From NCBI RefSeq assembly GCF_900101025.1, contig NZ_FMUH01000001.1, positions 186,001-250,000 of the forward strand: 64,000 nucleotides of DNA. Reading direction: 5' to 3'. Of this stretch, positions 1-8,031 are shown one piece after another; position 1 is the first letter of the stretch; each line of letters begins with the position of its first letter. The notes below the pieces were generated by a model. That model was not told where the DNA came from. It searched no databases and saw only the letters and a list, made by a program, of their open reading frames with translations. This stretch comes from Klenkia marina (GTDB lineage Bacteria > Actinomycetota > Actinomycetes > Mycobacteriales > Geodermatophilaceae). A program made the translations under genes and the position numbers.

Positions 1-37
1 CACCGAGGTCGGGACAGGGGCCGAAGCCGGCGGGGCC

Positions 38-991
38 TCAGTCCTCGGGCGGGGTGAAGCTCGAGGTGCGGCCCATGCCGGCGGCACGGCCCTTGCCGGC
101 GATGACCAGGGCCATCTTGCGACTGGCCTCGTCGATCATCTCGTCGCCGAGCATCGCCGAGCCCTTCTTGCCACCGGCCTCGCTGGTCGCCCACTCGTAG
201 GCGTCGAGGATCAGCTCGGCGTGGTCGTAGTCCTCCTGCGAGGGGGCGTAGATCTCGTTGGCCGCGTCGATCTGGCCCGGGTGCAGCACCCACTTGCCGT
301 CGAACCCGAGCATCGCCGAGCGCTTGGCGACCTCCTCGAACGCGGGCACGTCGCGCACCTGCAGGAACGGCCCGTCGATGGCCTGCACGCCGCGGGCGCG
401 GGCGGCCATGAGGATCTGCATGAGGATGTAGTGGAACGGGTCGCCCGGGTAGTCCGGGTGCAGCGCGCCCACGACCAGCGACTTCATGTTGATCGAGGCC
501 ATGAAGTCGGCCGGGCCGTAGATGATCGTCTCGATGCGCGGGCTGGCGAACGCGATCTGGTTGACGTTGATCAACCCCTGCGCGGTCTCGATCTGCGCCT
601 CGATGCCGATCTTGCCGACCTCGAGGCCGTTGGCCTTCTCGATCTGGGTCAGCAGCATGTCCAGCGCCTGCACCTGACCGGCGTCCTGGACCTTCGGCAG
701 CATGATGCAGTCGAGGTTCGCGCCGGCGCCGCCGACGACCTCGATGACGTCCTGGAAGGTCCACTCCGTCGTCCAGTCGTTCACCCGGACGGTGCGGATC
801 TTCTCGCCCCAGCCGCCCTCGTTCAGGGCCGCGACGATGTTCTTGCGGGCGCCGGGCTTGGCCAGCGGCGCGCAGGCGTCCTCCAGGTCCAGGAACACCT
901 GGTCCGCCGGGAGGCCCTTGGCCTTCTCCAGGAACCGGGGGTTGCTGCCCGGGACGGCGAGGTTGGAACGGCGGGATCGGAGCTCGGCCAC
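38..991 (-). CDS. HpcH/HpaI aldolase / citrate lyase-type CoA ester lyase
   Basis: A 317-residue TIM-barrel lyase of the CitE/malyl-CoA lyase superfamily, expected to cleave or form beta-hydroxyacyl-CoA esters such as malyl-CoA or citramalyl-CoA in the cytoplasm. The phosphate/CoA region FLDLEDACAP lies near the N-terminus. The metal-binding stretch IEAQIETAQG and the segment GPADFMASI follow in the middle, and GKWVLHPGQID lies near the C-terminus, all in family order. The GTG start at 991 is preceded by GGAGG four bases upstream; the reading frame stays open further upstream, but that part has no family similarity. The exact acyl-CoA substrate cannot be told from sequence. It is the first complete gene; bases 1-37 hold nothing recognisable. 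Confidence 0.93.
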   Translation of the reverse strand: MAELRSRRSNLAVPGSNPRFLEKAKGLPADQVFLDLEDACAPLAKPGARKNIVAALNEGGWGEKIRTVRVNDWTTEWTFQDVIEVVGGAGANLDCIMLPKVQDAGQVQALDMLLTQIEKANGLEVGKIGIEAQIETAQGLINVNQIAFASPRIETIIYGPADFMASINMKSLVVGALHPDYPGDPFHYILMQILMAARARGVQAIDGPFLQVRDVPAFEEVAKRSAMLGFDGKWVLHPGQIDAANEIYAPSQEDYDHAELILDAYEWATSEAGGKKGSAMLGDEMIDEASRKMALVIAGKGRAAGMGRTSSFTPPED

Positions 992-1038
992 GGTGCCTCC
1001 ACGATCGACGATGGTTACCGGAGAGTAACCAAGGCTCG

Positions 1039-1956
1039 TCAGGTCAGCGGCTCGACCACCGTCGGGGGCCGCGACGCCCGGACGACGAGGGCCACCCCGA
1101 CCACCACCAGCGCCATCCCCGGCAGTGCGAGCAGCGGCGGCAGCTGCTGCAGCAGCACCAGGGCGACCAGCAGGGCGCCGGGCACCTCGAGCAGGATGGC
1201 CAGCCCCACCACGGTCGGCCCCACCGTAGAGAGCACCAGGTTGAACAGGGTGTGGCCCAGCAGCTGCGCCACGACGGTGATGCCGGCGATCAGCCACCAG
1301 TCGCGGGCGCTGAACCCGGTCAGCGGCACCCCGACCGCCAGCGCGGCGACCGCCACCACGACCGCGCACGTCGAGTAGCAGACCACCGCGTAGGCCGACG
1401 TCGACAGCGTCTGCCGCGCCTTCGCCCCGGCCAGCACGTACCCGGCCGCCGCGATGGCCCCGAGCAGCGCCAGGCCGTCACCGGCCAGGGCGGTCCACGA
1501 CACGGTGACGTCGACCCCAGCGATGAGCGCCACCCCGCCGACGGCGAGCACCAGCCCCCACCAGACCTGGGCGGGCAGCCGCACCCCCGACAGCCGCGCG
1601 GCCAGCGCCGTCCAGATCGGGGTCGTGGTGACCAGCGCGATCGACGCCGCGACCGTCGTCATCGACAGGCTCGGCAGCCAGGCCGCGAAGTGCCCGGCCA
1701 GGAAGAGCCCGCCGACCACCGAGCTGAGCAGGTCGCGCCAGCGCAGGCCGCGCGTGGCCGCCCGCTCCCGGGTGAGCAGCACCGGCAGCAGGGCCGCGGC
1801 GCCGGCGGCGTTGCGCCAGAAGGCGATGGCCAGCGCCGGGGCGGCGACCAGCGCGGTCATCGGCCCCGACAGCGAGACGCCGACGACCGCCACGGCCATG
1901 ATCGCGACGTCCCGGCCGCCGGGCCGGTGCAGGGCCCATGCGTCGGTGGAGCTCAT
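1039..1956 (-). CDS. EamA/DMT-family transporter
   Basis: A 305-residue integral membrane protein with about ten hydrophobic helices arranged as two EamA repeats, the layout of drug/metabolite transporter exporters. The first repeat begins with DVAIMAVAVVGVSLSGP and the second begins after about residue 150. Its ATG overlaps the stop of the upstream phzF-like gene (ATGA at 1953-1956), so the two are almost certainly co-translated. Such pairs suggest export of a small metabolite linked to the PhzF reaction, but that is inference; no substrate can be assigned. Confidence 0.92.
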   Translation of the reverse strand: MSSTDAWALHRPGGRDVAIMAVAVVGVSLSGPMTALVAAPALAIAFWRNAAGAAALLPVLLTRERAATRGLRWRDLLSSVVGGLFLAGHFAAWLPSLSMTTVAASIALVTTTPIWTALAARLSGVRLPAQVWWGLVLAVGGVALIAGVDVTVSWTALAGDGLALLGAIAAAGYVLAGAKARQTLSTSAYAVVCYSTCAVVVAVAALAVGVPLTGFSARDWWLIAGITVVAQLLGHTLFNLVLSTVGPTVVGLAILLEVPGALLVALVLLQQLPPLLALPGMALVVVGVALVVRASRPPTVVEPLT

Positions 1957-2804
1957 GCGGGCACGGCGATCGTGCCGCGCGAGACCGGGTGCACGTCGCC
2001 GGCCACGGTCGCCGCGACCACCCGGCCGCCCTGCACCGTGACCGTGCCGTCGAGCACAGAGGGCCGGAGCAGCGCAGCGCCCTGGTGCAGCCGGTAGGTC
2101 GTCGTCCCCTCCCCCACCAGGCCCTCGGCCGCGAGCCAGACGCCGGTGCCCAGGGCCGCGGACCCGGTGGCCGGGTCCTCCTCCCAGGCCAGGCCGCCGG
2201 CGAACACCCGCACGGTGTGCTCGCCGTCCGCACCCCGGGCCAGCACCGAGACCCCGCCGTCGACGTCGGGGAGCAGCGCCGCCAGCGCGCGGCGGTCGGG
2301 CACGGCGCGGTCGAGTGCGGCGGGGTGCACGTCGAGCTGGGCGAACTCCAGGCCGCAGCCGACCACGGGGGCCGGCCGGCCGGTGACGTCGCCGGGACCC
2401 AGCCCGACGGCGGCGGCGAGCGCCGCCGGGTCGGGGCCGGGGCGCATCTGCACCGGGCCGCCGGTGAGCCGGGCACCGGTGGCGGTGACCTCGACCGGGA
2501 CGACGCCCGCGCCGCAGTCCTGCAGGACCGTGCCGGGGGTGAGCATGCCCAGGCGCACCAGCGTGTGCGCGGTGCCCACGCTGGGGTGCCCGGCGAAGGG
2601 CAGCTCGGTCTCGGTGGTGAAGATCCGCACCCGGTACCCGCCGTCGTCGACCGCGGTGACGAACGTGGTCTCCGACAGGTGGAACTCCCGCGCCAGCGCC
2701 TGGCACTGCTCGGTGGTCAGGTCCGCGGCGTCCAGGACGACGGCGAGCGGGTTGCCGGCGAAGGGCCGGGGGGCGAAGACGTCCACGACCTCGAAGCGCA
2801 GCAC
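1953..2804 (-). CDS. PhzF-family isomerase-like protein
   Basis: A 283-residue protein, normal PhzF length, with the N-terminal signature PRPFAGNPLAVV and the conserved glutamate region FHLSETTFV. The glycine-rich C-terminal stretch EEDPATGSAALG is also typical. The family includes the phenazine enzyme PhzF and many uncharacterised isomerases related to diaminopimelate epimerase. No phenazine genes are present here, so the substrate is unknown. I chose the GTG at 2804 because a TACCGT -10 hexamer ends 7 bases upstream, predicting a leaderless message. It shares a tiny divergent promoter region with the MgtE-like gene and overlaps the EamA gene downstream. Confidence 0.92.
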   Translation of the reverse strand: MLRFEVVDVFAPRPFAGNPLAVVLDAADLTTEQCQALAREFHLSETTFVTAVDDGGYRVRIFTTETELPFAGHPSVGTAHTLVRLGMLTPGTVLQDCGAGVVPVEVTATGARLTGGPVQMRPGPDPAALAAAVGLGPGDVTGRPAPVVGCGLEFAQLDVHPAALDRAVPDRRALAALLPDVDGGVSVLARGADGEHTVRVFAGGLAWEEDPATGSAALGTGVWLAAEGLVGEGTTTYRLHQGAALLRPSVLDGTVTVQGGRVVAATVAGDVHPVSRGTIAVPA

Positions 2805-2811
2805 GGGCGCG

Positions 2812-2821
2812 ACGGTAGCCT
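2812..2821. promoter_or_regulatory. Back-to-back divergent leaderless promoters sharing TA
   Basis: The ten bases ACGGTAGCCT contain a minus-strand TACCGT (2817 to 2812) ending 7 bases before the phzF-like GTG, and a plus-strand TAGCCT (2816-2821) ending 8 bases before the MgtE-like GTG. The two -10 hexamers share the central TA. Only 25 bases separate the start codons, so neither gene has room for a usual leader with a ribosome binding site. Confidence 0.55.
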
Positions 2822-2829
2822 CCACCTCC

Positions 2830-4068
2830 GTGACCACGGCGACGCGAGCGTACGTCTCCCGCCTGGCGGGGTTGACCGTCTTCGACCCCGACGGCGACCG
2901 GGTCGGCAAGGTCCGCGACGCCGTGGTGGCCCTGCGCGTGGGGCCGGCCGCACCGCGGGTGCTCGGCCTGGTGCTCGAGGTGGTCGCCCGCAAGCGGATC
3001 TTCCTGCCGATGGGCCGGGTGACCCGCATCGACTCCGGCGCGGTGGTGCTGTCCACCGGCACCCTGAGCCTGCGGCACTTCGAGCAGCGCGCCGGCGAGA
3101 CCCTCGTGCTCGGCCAGCTGCTCGACCGCCGGGTGCAGCTGCTGGAGGACGACCGGCCCGGGGTCGTCGTCGACGCCTCGATGGAGCAGATGCGCACCGG
3201 CGACTGGGCGCTCACCCGCCTGGCGGTGGCCGAGCCCGGCCGCTTCGGCCGCCGCGGCCAGCTGCACCAGGTGGCCTGGGACGAGGTCGAGGGGCTGGCC
3301 CTGGAGGCCACCGGGCAGAGCGCGGAGGCCCTGCTGGCCACCTACCGCGAGCTCAAGCCGGCCGACCTCGCCCACGCCCTGCAGGGCCTGCCGGCCAAGC
3401 GCCGCATGGAGGTCGCCGACGCCCTCGACGACGAGCGGCTGGCCGACGTGCTGGGCGAGCTGCCCGAGGACGAGCAGATCGCCATCCTCGGCACGCTGGA
3501 GGACGACCGCGCCGCCGACGTCCTGGAGGAGATGGACCCCGACGACGCCGCCGACCTGCTGGGCGAGCTGACCGACGTCGACCGCCTGCGGCTGTTGAGC
3601 CTGATGGAGCCCGACGAGGCCAAGTCGGTGCGCCAGCTGCTGGAGTACTCCGAGGACACCGCCGGCGGCATGATGACCAGCGAGCCGGTGGTCCTGGCCC
3701 CCGACGCCACGATCGCCGAGGCCCTGGCCCGGGTGCGCGCCGAGGAGATCACGCCCTCGCTGGCCAGCCAGGTGTACGTGTGCCGCCCGCCGTCGGCCAC
3801 CCCCACCGGCCGCTACCTGGGCCTGGCGCACATCCAGCGGCTGCTGCGCGAGCCCCCGTTCACGCTGGTCTCCGGGGTGCTCGACGACCTCGAGCCGCTG
3901 CGCCCCGAGGCGCCGCTGGCCGAGATCACCCGCTACTTCGCCACCTACAACCTGGTGGCCGCCCCGGTGGTCGACGCAGCCGGCCGGCTGCTGGGGGCCG
4001 TGACCGTCGACGACGTCCTCGACGCGCTGCTGCCCACCGACTGGCGCAACCGGGACCGTCGTGGCTGA
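2830..4068 (+). CDS. Soluble MgtE N-terminal/CBS domain protein
   Basis: A 412-residue cytoplasmic protein. It has a PRC-barrel-like N-terminus (GLTVFDPDGDRVGKVRDAVV) and then the acidic helical MgtE_N superhelix from about residue 170 to 270 (repeated LADVLGELPEDE and AADVLEEMDPDDAADLLGEL). A CBS pair follows (GGMMTSEPVVL; NLVAAPVVDAAGRLLG). The MgtE transmembrane channel is missing, so it is not itself a magnesium transporter; it may be a Mg2+-sensing regulator. The GTG at 2830 is supported by a TAGCCT hexamer 8 bases upstream. It is followed at 17 bases by a DUF1003 gene, an association I recall as common in actinobacteria. Confidence 0.9.
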   Translation: MTTATRAYVSRLAGLTVFDPDGDRVGKVRDAVVALRVGPAAPRVLGLVLEVVARKRIFLPMGRVTRIDSGAVVLSTGTLSLRHFEQRAGETLVLGQLLDRRVQLLEDDRPGVVVDASMEQMRTGDWALTRLAVAEPGRFGRRGQLHQVAWDEVEGLALEATGQSAEALLATYRELKPADLAHALQGLPAKRRMEVADALDDERLADVLGELPEDEQIAILGTLEDDRAADVLEEMDPDDAADLLGELTDVDRLRLLSLMEPDEAKSVRQLLEYSEDTAGGMMTSEPVVLAPDATIAEALARVRAEEITPSLASQVYVCRPPSATPTGRYLGLAHIQRLLREPPFTLVSGVLDDLEPLRPEAPLAEITRYFATYNLVAAPVVDAAGRLLGAVTVDDVLDALLPTDWRNRDRRG

Positions 4069-4085
4069 GCCGCGCGAGGTGCACC

Positions 4086-4649
4086 GTGGCTGACGACCGT
4101 CGAGCCGACGCCGACCGGCGGGCCGACCTGCAGCTGGACCAGCCCTCGGGCACGCGCAGCTTCGCCCAGTTCCTGAACTTCAACCCCGACGCGATCGGCT
4201 ACTACGCCGAGAAGATCGCCCGGTTCCTGGGCACCGGCCGGTACCTGGCGATCCAGACGATCATCGTGATCATCTGGATCGCGATCAACGTCGTCTGGGT
4301 GTCGATGCGGTTCGACCCGTACCCGTTCATCCTGCTGAACCTGGCCTTCTCCACCCAGGCCGCCTACGCCGCGCCGCTGATCCTGCTGGCGCAGAACCGG
4401 CAGACCGACCGCGACAAGGTGCAGATCGAGGAGGACCGCGCGCGGGCCGCGCAGACCCGCGCCGACACCGAGTTCCTGGCCCGCGAGCTGGCCTCGCTGC
4501 GGGTCGCGATCGGCGAGCTGGCCACCCGCGACTTCATCTCCCGCGAGCTGGACCGGTTGGCCCCGCCCGACGACGACGCCGCCGCGCGCCGCAAGAAGGA
4601 GCGCAAGCGCAAGCGCGAGCAGCAGGCCCGGGACAACGCTCCCGACTGA
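4086..4649 (+). CDS. DUF1003 membrane protein
   Basis: A 187-residue protein with the DUF1003 core: an amphipathic segment (FNPDAIGYYAEKIARFLGTG), two adjacent transmembrane helices (about residues 55-95, including IIVIIWIAINVVWV and FILLNLAFSTQAAYAAPL) and LLAQNRQTDRDK. A long charged coiled-coil-like tail follows and ends in a lysine/arginine-rich stretch (KKERKRKREQQ). Its function is unknown. Co-transcription with the MgtE-N/CBS protein suggests the pair works at the membrane, perhaps in divalent-metal handling; that is inference. It starts at GTG 4086 just downstream of the partner's stop. Confidence 0.88.
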   Translation: MADDRRADADRRADLQLDQPSGTRSFAQFLNFNPDAIGYYAEKIARFLGTGRYLAIQTIIVIIWIAINVVWVSMRFDPYPFILLNLAFSTQAAYAAPLILLAQNRQTDRDKVQIEEDRARAAQTRADTEFLARELASLRVAIGELATRDFISRELDRLAPPDDDAAARRKKERKRKREQQARDNAPD

Positions 4650-4651
4650 GC

Positions 4652-6070
4652 TCAGCGCACGACGCGCAGCGTGCCCAGCGTCGGGTCGGCCGCGTAGGCG
4701 ATCCGCACGCCGGCGTCGCGGGCGGCCAGCAGGGCGCTCAACGCCGCGGCGGTCACCCGCTCGCCGGGCGCCAGCACCGGGATGCCCGGCGGGTACGGGG
4801 CCACGAGCTCGGCCGACACCCCGCCCACCGCGGCGGCGAGCGGGACCGCGACGGCGTCGGCGAAGAACGCCGCCCGGGGGACGAGCACCTGCTCGGGCTC
4901 GACGCCGTAGACCGCTGCCCCCACCACCGGCCGGGGTGCCCCCCGGTGCCGCTGGACCGATGCCGCGACCGCCTCGGCGAACCGGCCCAGGGTGGCGTCG
5001 TCGTCGGCGAGCGACACGACGCCGACGAGCAGGTCGCGCTCGGCGGCCTCCACGGGCAGCCCGGCGGCGAGCAGGTCGCGCTCGACCGCGAGACCGTCGG
5101 CCCCGGTGCCCGGCAGCAGCAGCGTGAGCTTGAGCGGGTCGACGTGCGGCCCGTCGAGCACCACCGACCCGGGGACGGCGGCCAGCCGGTCGCGGGCCCG
5201 GCGCGTGGCCGCGATCGCCGTCCCGAGCAGGTCGGCGCCGTCGCGGGCCAGCAGCGCCCGGGCCGCGTCGGTGCTGGCCAGCACGGCACCGGCCGGACTG
5301 GTGGTGGCGGTGGCCTCGACGCCGGCGTCCAGCCGGGCCGGGTCGACCCGCTCGGTGCGGGCCAGCACGAGCGCGGCCTGGCTCCAGGCCGGCAGGGTCT
5401 TGTGCGCGCTGGTGACCAGCACGTCGGCGCCCAGCTGCAGGGCGTGCCGGGGCAGGTCGGGGTGGAACCCGGCGTGCGCGGCCCACGCGCCGTCCACCAC
5501 CAGCGGGACGTCGTGGTCGTGCGCCGCCGCGGCCAGCCCCGCCACGTCGCCGACCGTGCCGACGTAGGAGGGGTCGCCCACGAACACCGCACGGGCCCGC
5601 GGGTGCTCGGCCAGGGCCCGGGCGACCGCGGCGGGTGGCACGCCCAGCGGCAGCCCGGTGGCCGGGTCGACGTCCGGCCGCACCCACACCGGGGTCAGCC
5701 CGGCCAGCACGAGACCGATCAGCAGCGAGCGGTGCAGGGTGCGGCTGACCACCACCTCGTCACCGGGTCGACCCACTGCCAGGGCGACGGCCTGGTTGGC
5801 GTGGGTGGCCCCGCCGACGGAGAACCGGCAGACGTCGGCGCCCCACAGCGCGACGGCGCGGGCCTCGGCGTCGGCCAGGACGCCGGCGGACAGCTTCATC
5901 GTGTCCAGCCCGGCGTACAGGGGGACGTCACCGGCCACGACGTCGCCGACGAGGTCGTGCCGCTGCTTGTGCCCGGGGATCGTGAACGGGGTGGGCGCCT
6001 GCTCCTGGAAGCGCAGCCAGGCGTCGAGCAGCGGGGCGTCGCCCCGCAGCCCGCGGGGGTCAGTGGCCAC
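4652..6070 (-). CDS. PLP-dependent Orn/Lys/Arg decarboxylase-type enzyme
   Basis: A 472-residue fold-type I PLP enzyme of the major Orn/Lys/Arg decarboxylase family. Early signature TIPGHKQRHD; substrate/PLP region CRFSVGGATHANQAV; aspartate in VVDGAWAAHAGFHP; PLP-binding lysine in TSAHKTLPA. The C-terminal decarboxylase subdomain (APYPPGIPVLAPGE) is present. The product would be a polyamine or diamine, but related enzymes act on several amino acids. Its GTG start overlaps the preceding SRPBCC gene by 11 bases, making it the last gene of a packed operon with azlCD. Confidence 0.92.
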   Translation of the reverse strand: MATDPRGLRGDAPLLDAWLRFQEQAPTPFTIPGHKQRHDLVGDVVAGDVPLYAGLDTMKLSAGVLADAEARAVALWGADVCRFSVGGATHANQAVALAVGRPGDEVVVSRTLHRSLLIGLVLAGLTPVWVRPDVDPATGLPLGVPPAAVARALAEHPRARAVFVGDPSYVGTVGDVAGLAAAAHDHDVPLVVDGAWAAHAGFHPDLPRHALQLGADVLVTSAHKTLPAWSQAALVLARTERVDPARLDAGVEATATTSPAGAVLASTDAARALLARDGADLLGTAIAATRRARDRLAAVPGSVVLDGPHVDPLKLTLLLPGTGADGLAVERDLLAAGLPVEAAERDLLVGVVSLADDDATLGRFAEAVAASVQRHRGAPRPVVGAAVYGVEPEQVLVPRAAFFADAVAVPLAAAVGGVSAELVAPYPPGIPVLAPGERVTAAALSALLAARDAGVRIAYAADPTLGTLRVVR

Positions 6071-6569
6071 CGGCCAGCTCCGAGAGGTTCCGCAGCTGCT
6101 TGCGCATCATGACGAGGTCGCCCCAGCACAGTGCCCGGTCGACCGGCCGGGGCAGCCGCCGGACCCGCAGCACGCCGAGCAGCCGGCTGCCGACCGGTCC
6201 GGGGGTCACCACGTACCCGAGGACGACGTCGCCCAGCGCCCGCGACACCGGCCCACCGGGGGCCGCGAGGGTGACCTGCTCCCCCGGCCGCACCGACGCG
6301 ATGCGGAACACCCCGGCCATCCGCTGGCCGACCTCCAGGTGCTCCAGGCCCGGCGTGAGCGTGCGCGGGCTGCGCCGGCCCAGGTTGTCGACCAGGTCGT
6401 AGCTGTAGGGCGCCGCCCGCAGCTGGCACACCCACCGCCAGGTCACCGCCGGCGGTGCCTCGACGTCCACCCCGCGCAGCCACCGGCCGGGGGCGTCGGG
6501 GGCCCGCTCGTCGGCGTCGTACCGACGGGCCACCTCGGCCGGGGTCACGCCCCACCGGTCGGGGCTCAT
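6060..6569 (-). CDS. SRPBCC-like protein
   Basis: A 169-residue protein that reads as a START/SRPBCC-type ligand-binding domain: EAPPAVTWRWVCQLRAAPYSYD near the N-terminus is cut here as the segment APPAVTWRWVCQLRAAPY, followed by alternating beta-rich stretches and a C-terminal helix (CWGDLVMMRKQLRNLSEL). The family binds hydrophobic ligands or acts as cyclases/aromatases; no ligand can be named. It sits between the CHY zinc-finger gene, whose TGA overlaps this ATG, and the PLP decarboxylase, with which it overlaps by 11 bases. Translational coupling is therefore likely. Confidence 0.72.
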   Translation of the reverse strand: MSPDRWGVTPAEVARRYDADERAPDAPGRWLRGVDVEAPPAVTWRWVCQLRAAPYSYDLVDNLGRRSPRTLTPGLEHLEVGQRMAGVFRIASVRPGEQVTLAAPGGPVSRALGDVVLGYVVTPGPVGSRLLGVLRVRRLPRPVDRALCWGDLVMMRKQLRNLSELAGGH

Positions 6570-6883
6570 GCGAAGTACAGGTGGTGGTGCAGCCGGCAGC
6601 CCGGGTTGAAGGCCGCGCCGCAGGAGGGGCACCCGTCGGCGTCGACGTAGTCGGTGACCGACAGCGTGCTCCGGCAGACCCCGCACACGACGGCGTGGGC
6701 GCCGCGGTCGTCGGCCGGCCACACCACGGCGGGGTGGTCGGCGCACGCGGCGTGGCACAGGTGGCAAGCCCAGAACGGGGTGCAGCAGGCGAACCGGATG
6801 GCCACGACGTCGAGCTCGGTGCGGTAGTGCTCGCAGCGGCTCTGCCCGTCGACCAGCCGTCCGCCCAGCTCGACCTCGGCCAT
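6566..6883 (-). CDS. CHY zinc finger protein
   Basis: A 105-residue cysteine/histidine-rich protein matching the CHY zinc finger family. The name-giving CEHY lies near residue 18, followed by CCTPFWACHLCHAACADH, CGVCRSTL, CPSCGAAFNPGC and a terminal LHHHLYF. The spacing of CxxC and CxxH pairs can bind two or three Zn2+. Eukaryotic relatives include the mitochondrial protein Hot13 and ubiquitin ligases; bacterial roles are unknown. It lies 14 bases downstream of azlD and shares ATGA with the SRPBCC gene. Its presence in an amino-acid exporter/decarboxylase operon is unexpected. Confidence 0.88.
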   Translation of the reverse strand: MAEVELGGRLVDGQSRCEHYRTELDVVAIRFACCTPFWACHLCHAACADHPAVVWPADDRGAHAVVCGVCRSTLSVTDYVDADGCPSCGAAFNPGCRLHHHLYFA

Positions 6884-6897
6884 GCGCCGACGGTAGA

Positions 6898-7206
6898 TCA
6901 CGCCAGCACGTGCACCAGTGCCCCGGTCGCCCCGGCCAGCAGGAGGACGACGACGAACGGCGCCCGCAGCGCCAGGGCGAGCGCGGCCACCGCGAGCCCG
7001 GCCAGCCGGCCGTCGACGACGAGCTGCGACCCCGACGTCGCGGCCTGGACGGCGACCAGCGCGGCCAGCAGCGCGGCCGGCACGAAGTCGACCACCCGGC
7101 GCACCACCGGGTGCTCCACCCACGCCGCCGGCACGCTGAGCCCGGCCAGCTTCAGCAGGTAGCAGCCCAGGCACGCAGCGAGCACCGCGAGCCAGGTGGC
7201 GCTCAC
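6898..7206 (-). CDS. azlD: AzlD-type branched-chain amino acid exporter subunit
   Basis: A 102-residue hydrophobic protein with about four membrane helices, the length and layout of the small subunit of AzlCD branched-chain amino-acid exporters. Typical features are an early LAACLGCYLLKLAGLSVP and a central VVDFVPAALLAALVAVQA. Its GTG start overlaps the TGA of azlC (GTGA at 7203-7206), the usual order for this two-part exporter. It works with AzlC at the cytoplasmic membrane. Confidence 0.93.
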   Translation of the reverse strand: MSATWLAVLAACLGCYLLKLAGLSVPAAWVEHPVVRRVVDFVPAALLAALVAVQAATSGSQLVVDGRLAGLAVAALALALRAPFVVVLLLAGATGALVHVLA

Positions 7207-7901
7207 CGCCGCCACCCCCCGGCCAGCGCCACGGCCACGACCGCGGCGATGACCTGGACCCCGGCCGGCACGAACGGCGTGAGCACCAGCGCGACCACCG
7301 CCCCGCCGAGGGCCACCCGCCGCTGCGCCGCCGGTTCGGCCTGCGTCTGGGGCACGGTCCGCTGCAGCCGCGGCCACAGCAGGGCCAGGAAGGCAGCCGG
7401 CACGACGGCGTCCAGGGCGGCCAGCCAGGGCCCGGTCAGCGCGTCGGCGCCCAGCGCACCCAGCAGGGTGGTGGCGTTCCAGCCCAGGAAGATCGAGCCC
7501 CCGCCGACGGTGAAGGCCAGCCGGGCGTTCTCCCGGTCGGGCGCGGCCAGGGCCAGCGCGGTCGACTCGTCGATCACCAGGTGCGCCGTGCCCAGTCGGC
7601 GCAGGCCCCTGCGCGGCTGCAGCAGCGGCACCAGCCGGACCCCGTACACGGTGTTGCGGGTCCCCAGCAGCACCGCGCTGCCGACGGCGGCGAGCACCCC
7701 GCCCCCGGCGCCGAGCACCCCCACGAGGGCGAACTGCGACGCCCCGGTGAACATGAGCAGCGACAGCGCGCAGGCCTGCCAGGCGTCGAGGCCGGCGGCC
7801 ACCGCGGCCGCGCCGAACGCGGCGCCGTAGAGGCCGACGGCCACGCCGAGGCCGAGCGCGTCGCGGATCGTCGCCCGACGGGCGGCAGCGGCGTCGGTCA
7901 C
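7203..7901 (-). CDS. azlC: AzlC-type branched-chain amino acid exporter subunit
   Basis: A 232-residue multi-pass membrane protein, the large subunit of an AzlCD exporter. The family stretch SLLMFTGASQFALVG lies near residue 60, followed by GTRNTVYGVRLVPL and LVIDESTALAL. Homologues export branched-chain amino acids or analogues. The GTG start at 7901 is preceded by TAGAGT with 7 bases between, so the operon message is predicted to be leaderless. This is the promoter-proximal gene of the five-gene azlC-azlD-CHY-SRPBCC-decarboxylase cluster. Confidence 0.93.
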   Translation of the reverse strand: MTDAAAARRATIRDALGLGVAVGLYGAAFGAAAVAAGLDAWQACALSLLMFTGASQFALVGVLGAGGGVLAAVGSAVLLGTRNTVYGVRLVPLLQPRRGLRRLGTAHLVIDESTALALAAPDRENARLAFTVGGGSIFLGWNATTLLGALGADALTGPWLAALDAVVPAAFLALLWPRLQRTVPQTQAEPAAQRRVALGGAVVALVLTPFVPAGVQVIAAVVAVALAGGWRR

Positions 7902-7908
7902 TGGGCCG

Positions 7909-7914
7909 ACTCTA
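7909..7914 (-). promoter_or_regulatory. -10 box of leaderless azlC operon
   Basis: TAGAGT on the minus strand (7914 to 7909) lies 7 bases before the azlC GTG. A transcript starting the usual 6-8 bases after a -10 box would begin at the start codon. No ribosome binding site is visible. Confidence 0.5.
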
Positions 7915-8031
7915 GGTCCGGCGCCGGACGTACAGTGGTCGGTGGTCTGCAGCGCGGGTCGCCGCCCCCACCGGGGCGCGGGCGACCGCGACGACGCGGA
8001 CCCCCACCGATGCGAGGAGACACACCACCGC

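Noticed and set aside
1039-3831. A 930-codon minus-strand frame over the EamA, PhzF and MgtE-N genes
   Set aside because: Only the 3' third matches a family (EamA). The rest is low-complexity Ala/Gly/Arg/His translation opposite real genes.
2830-4068. Naming the MgtE-like protein a magnesium transporter
   Set aside because: No transmembrane segment is present; it has only the N and CBS domains.
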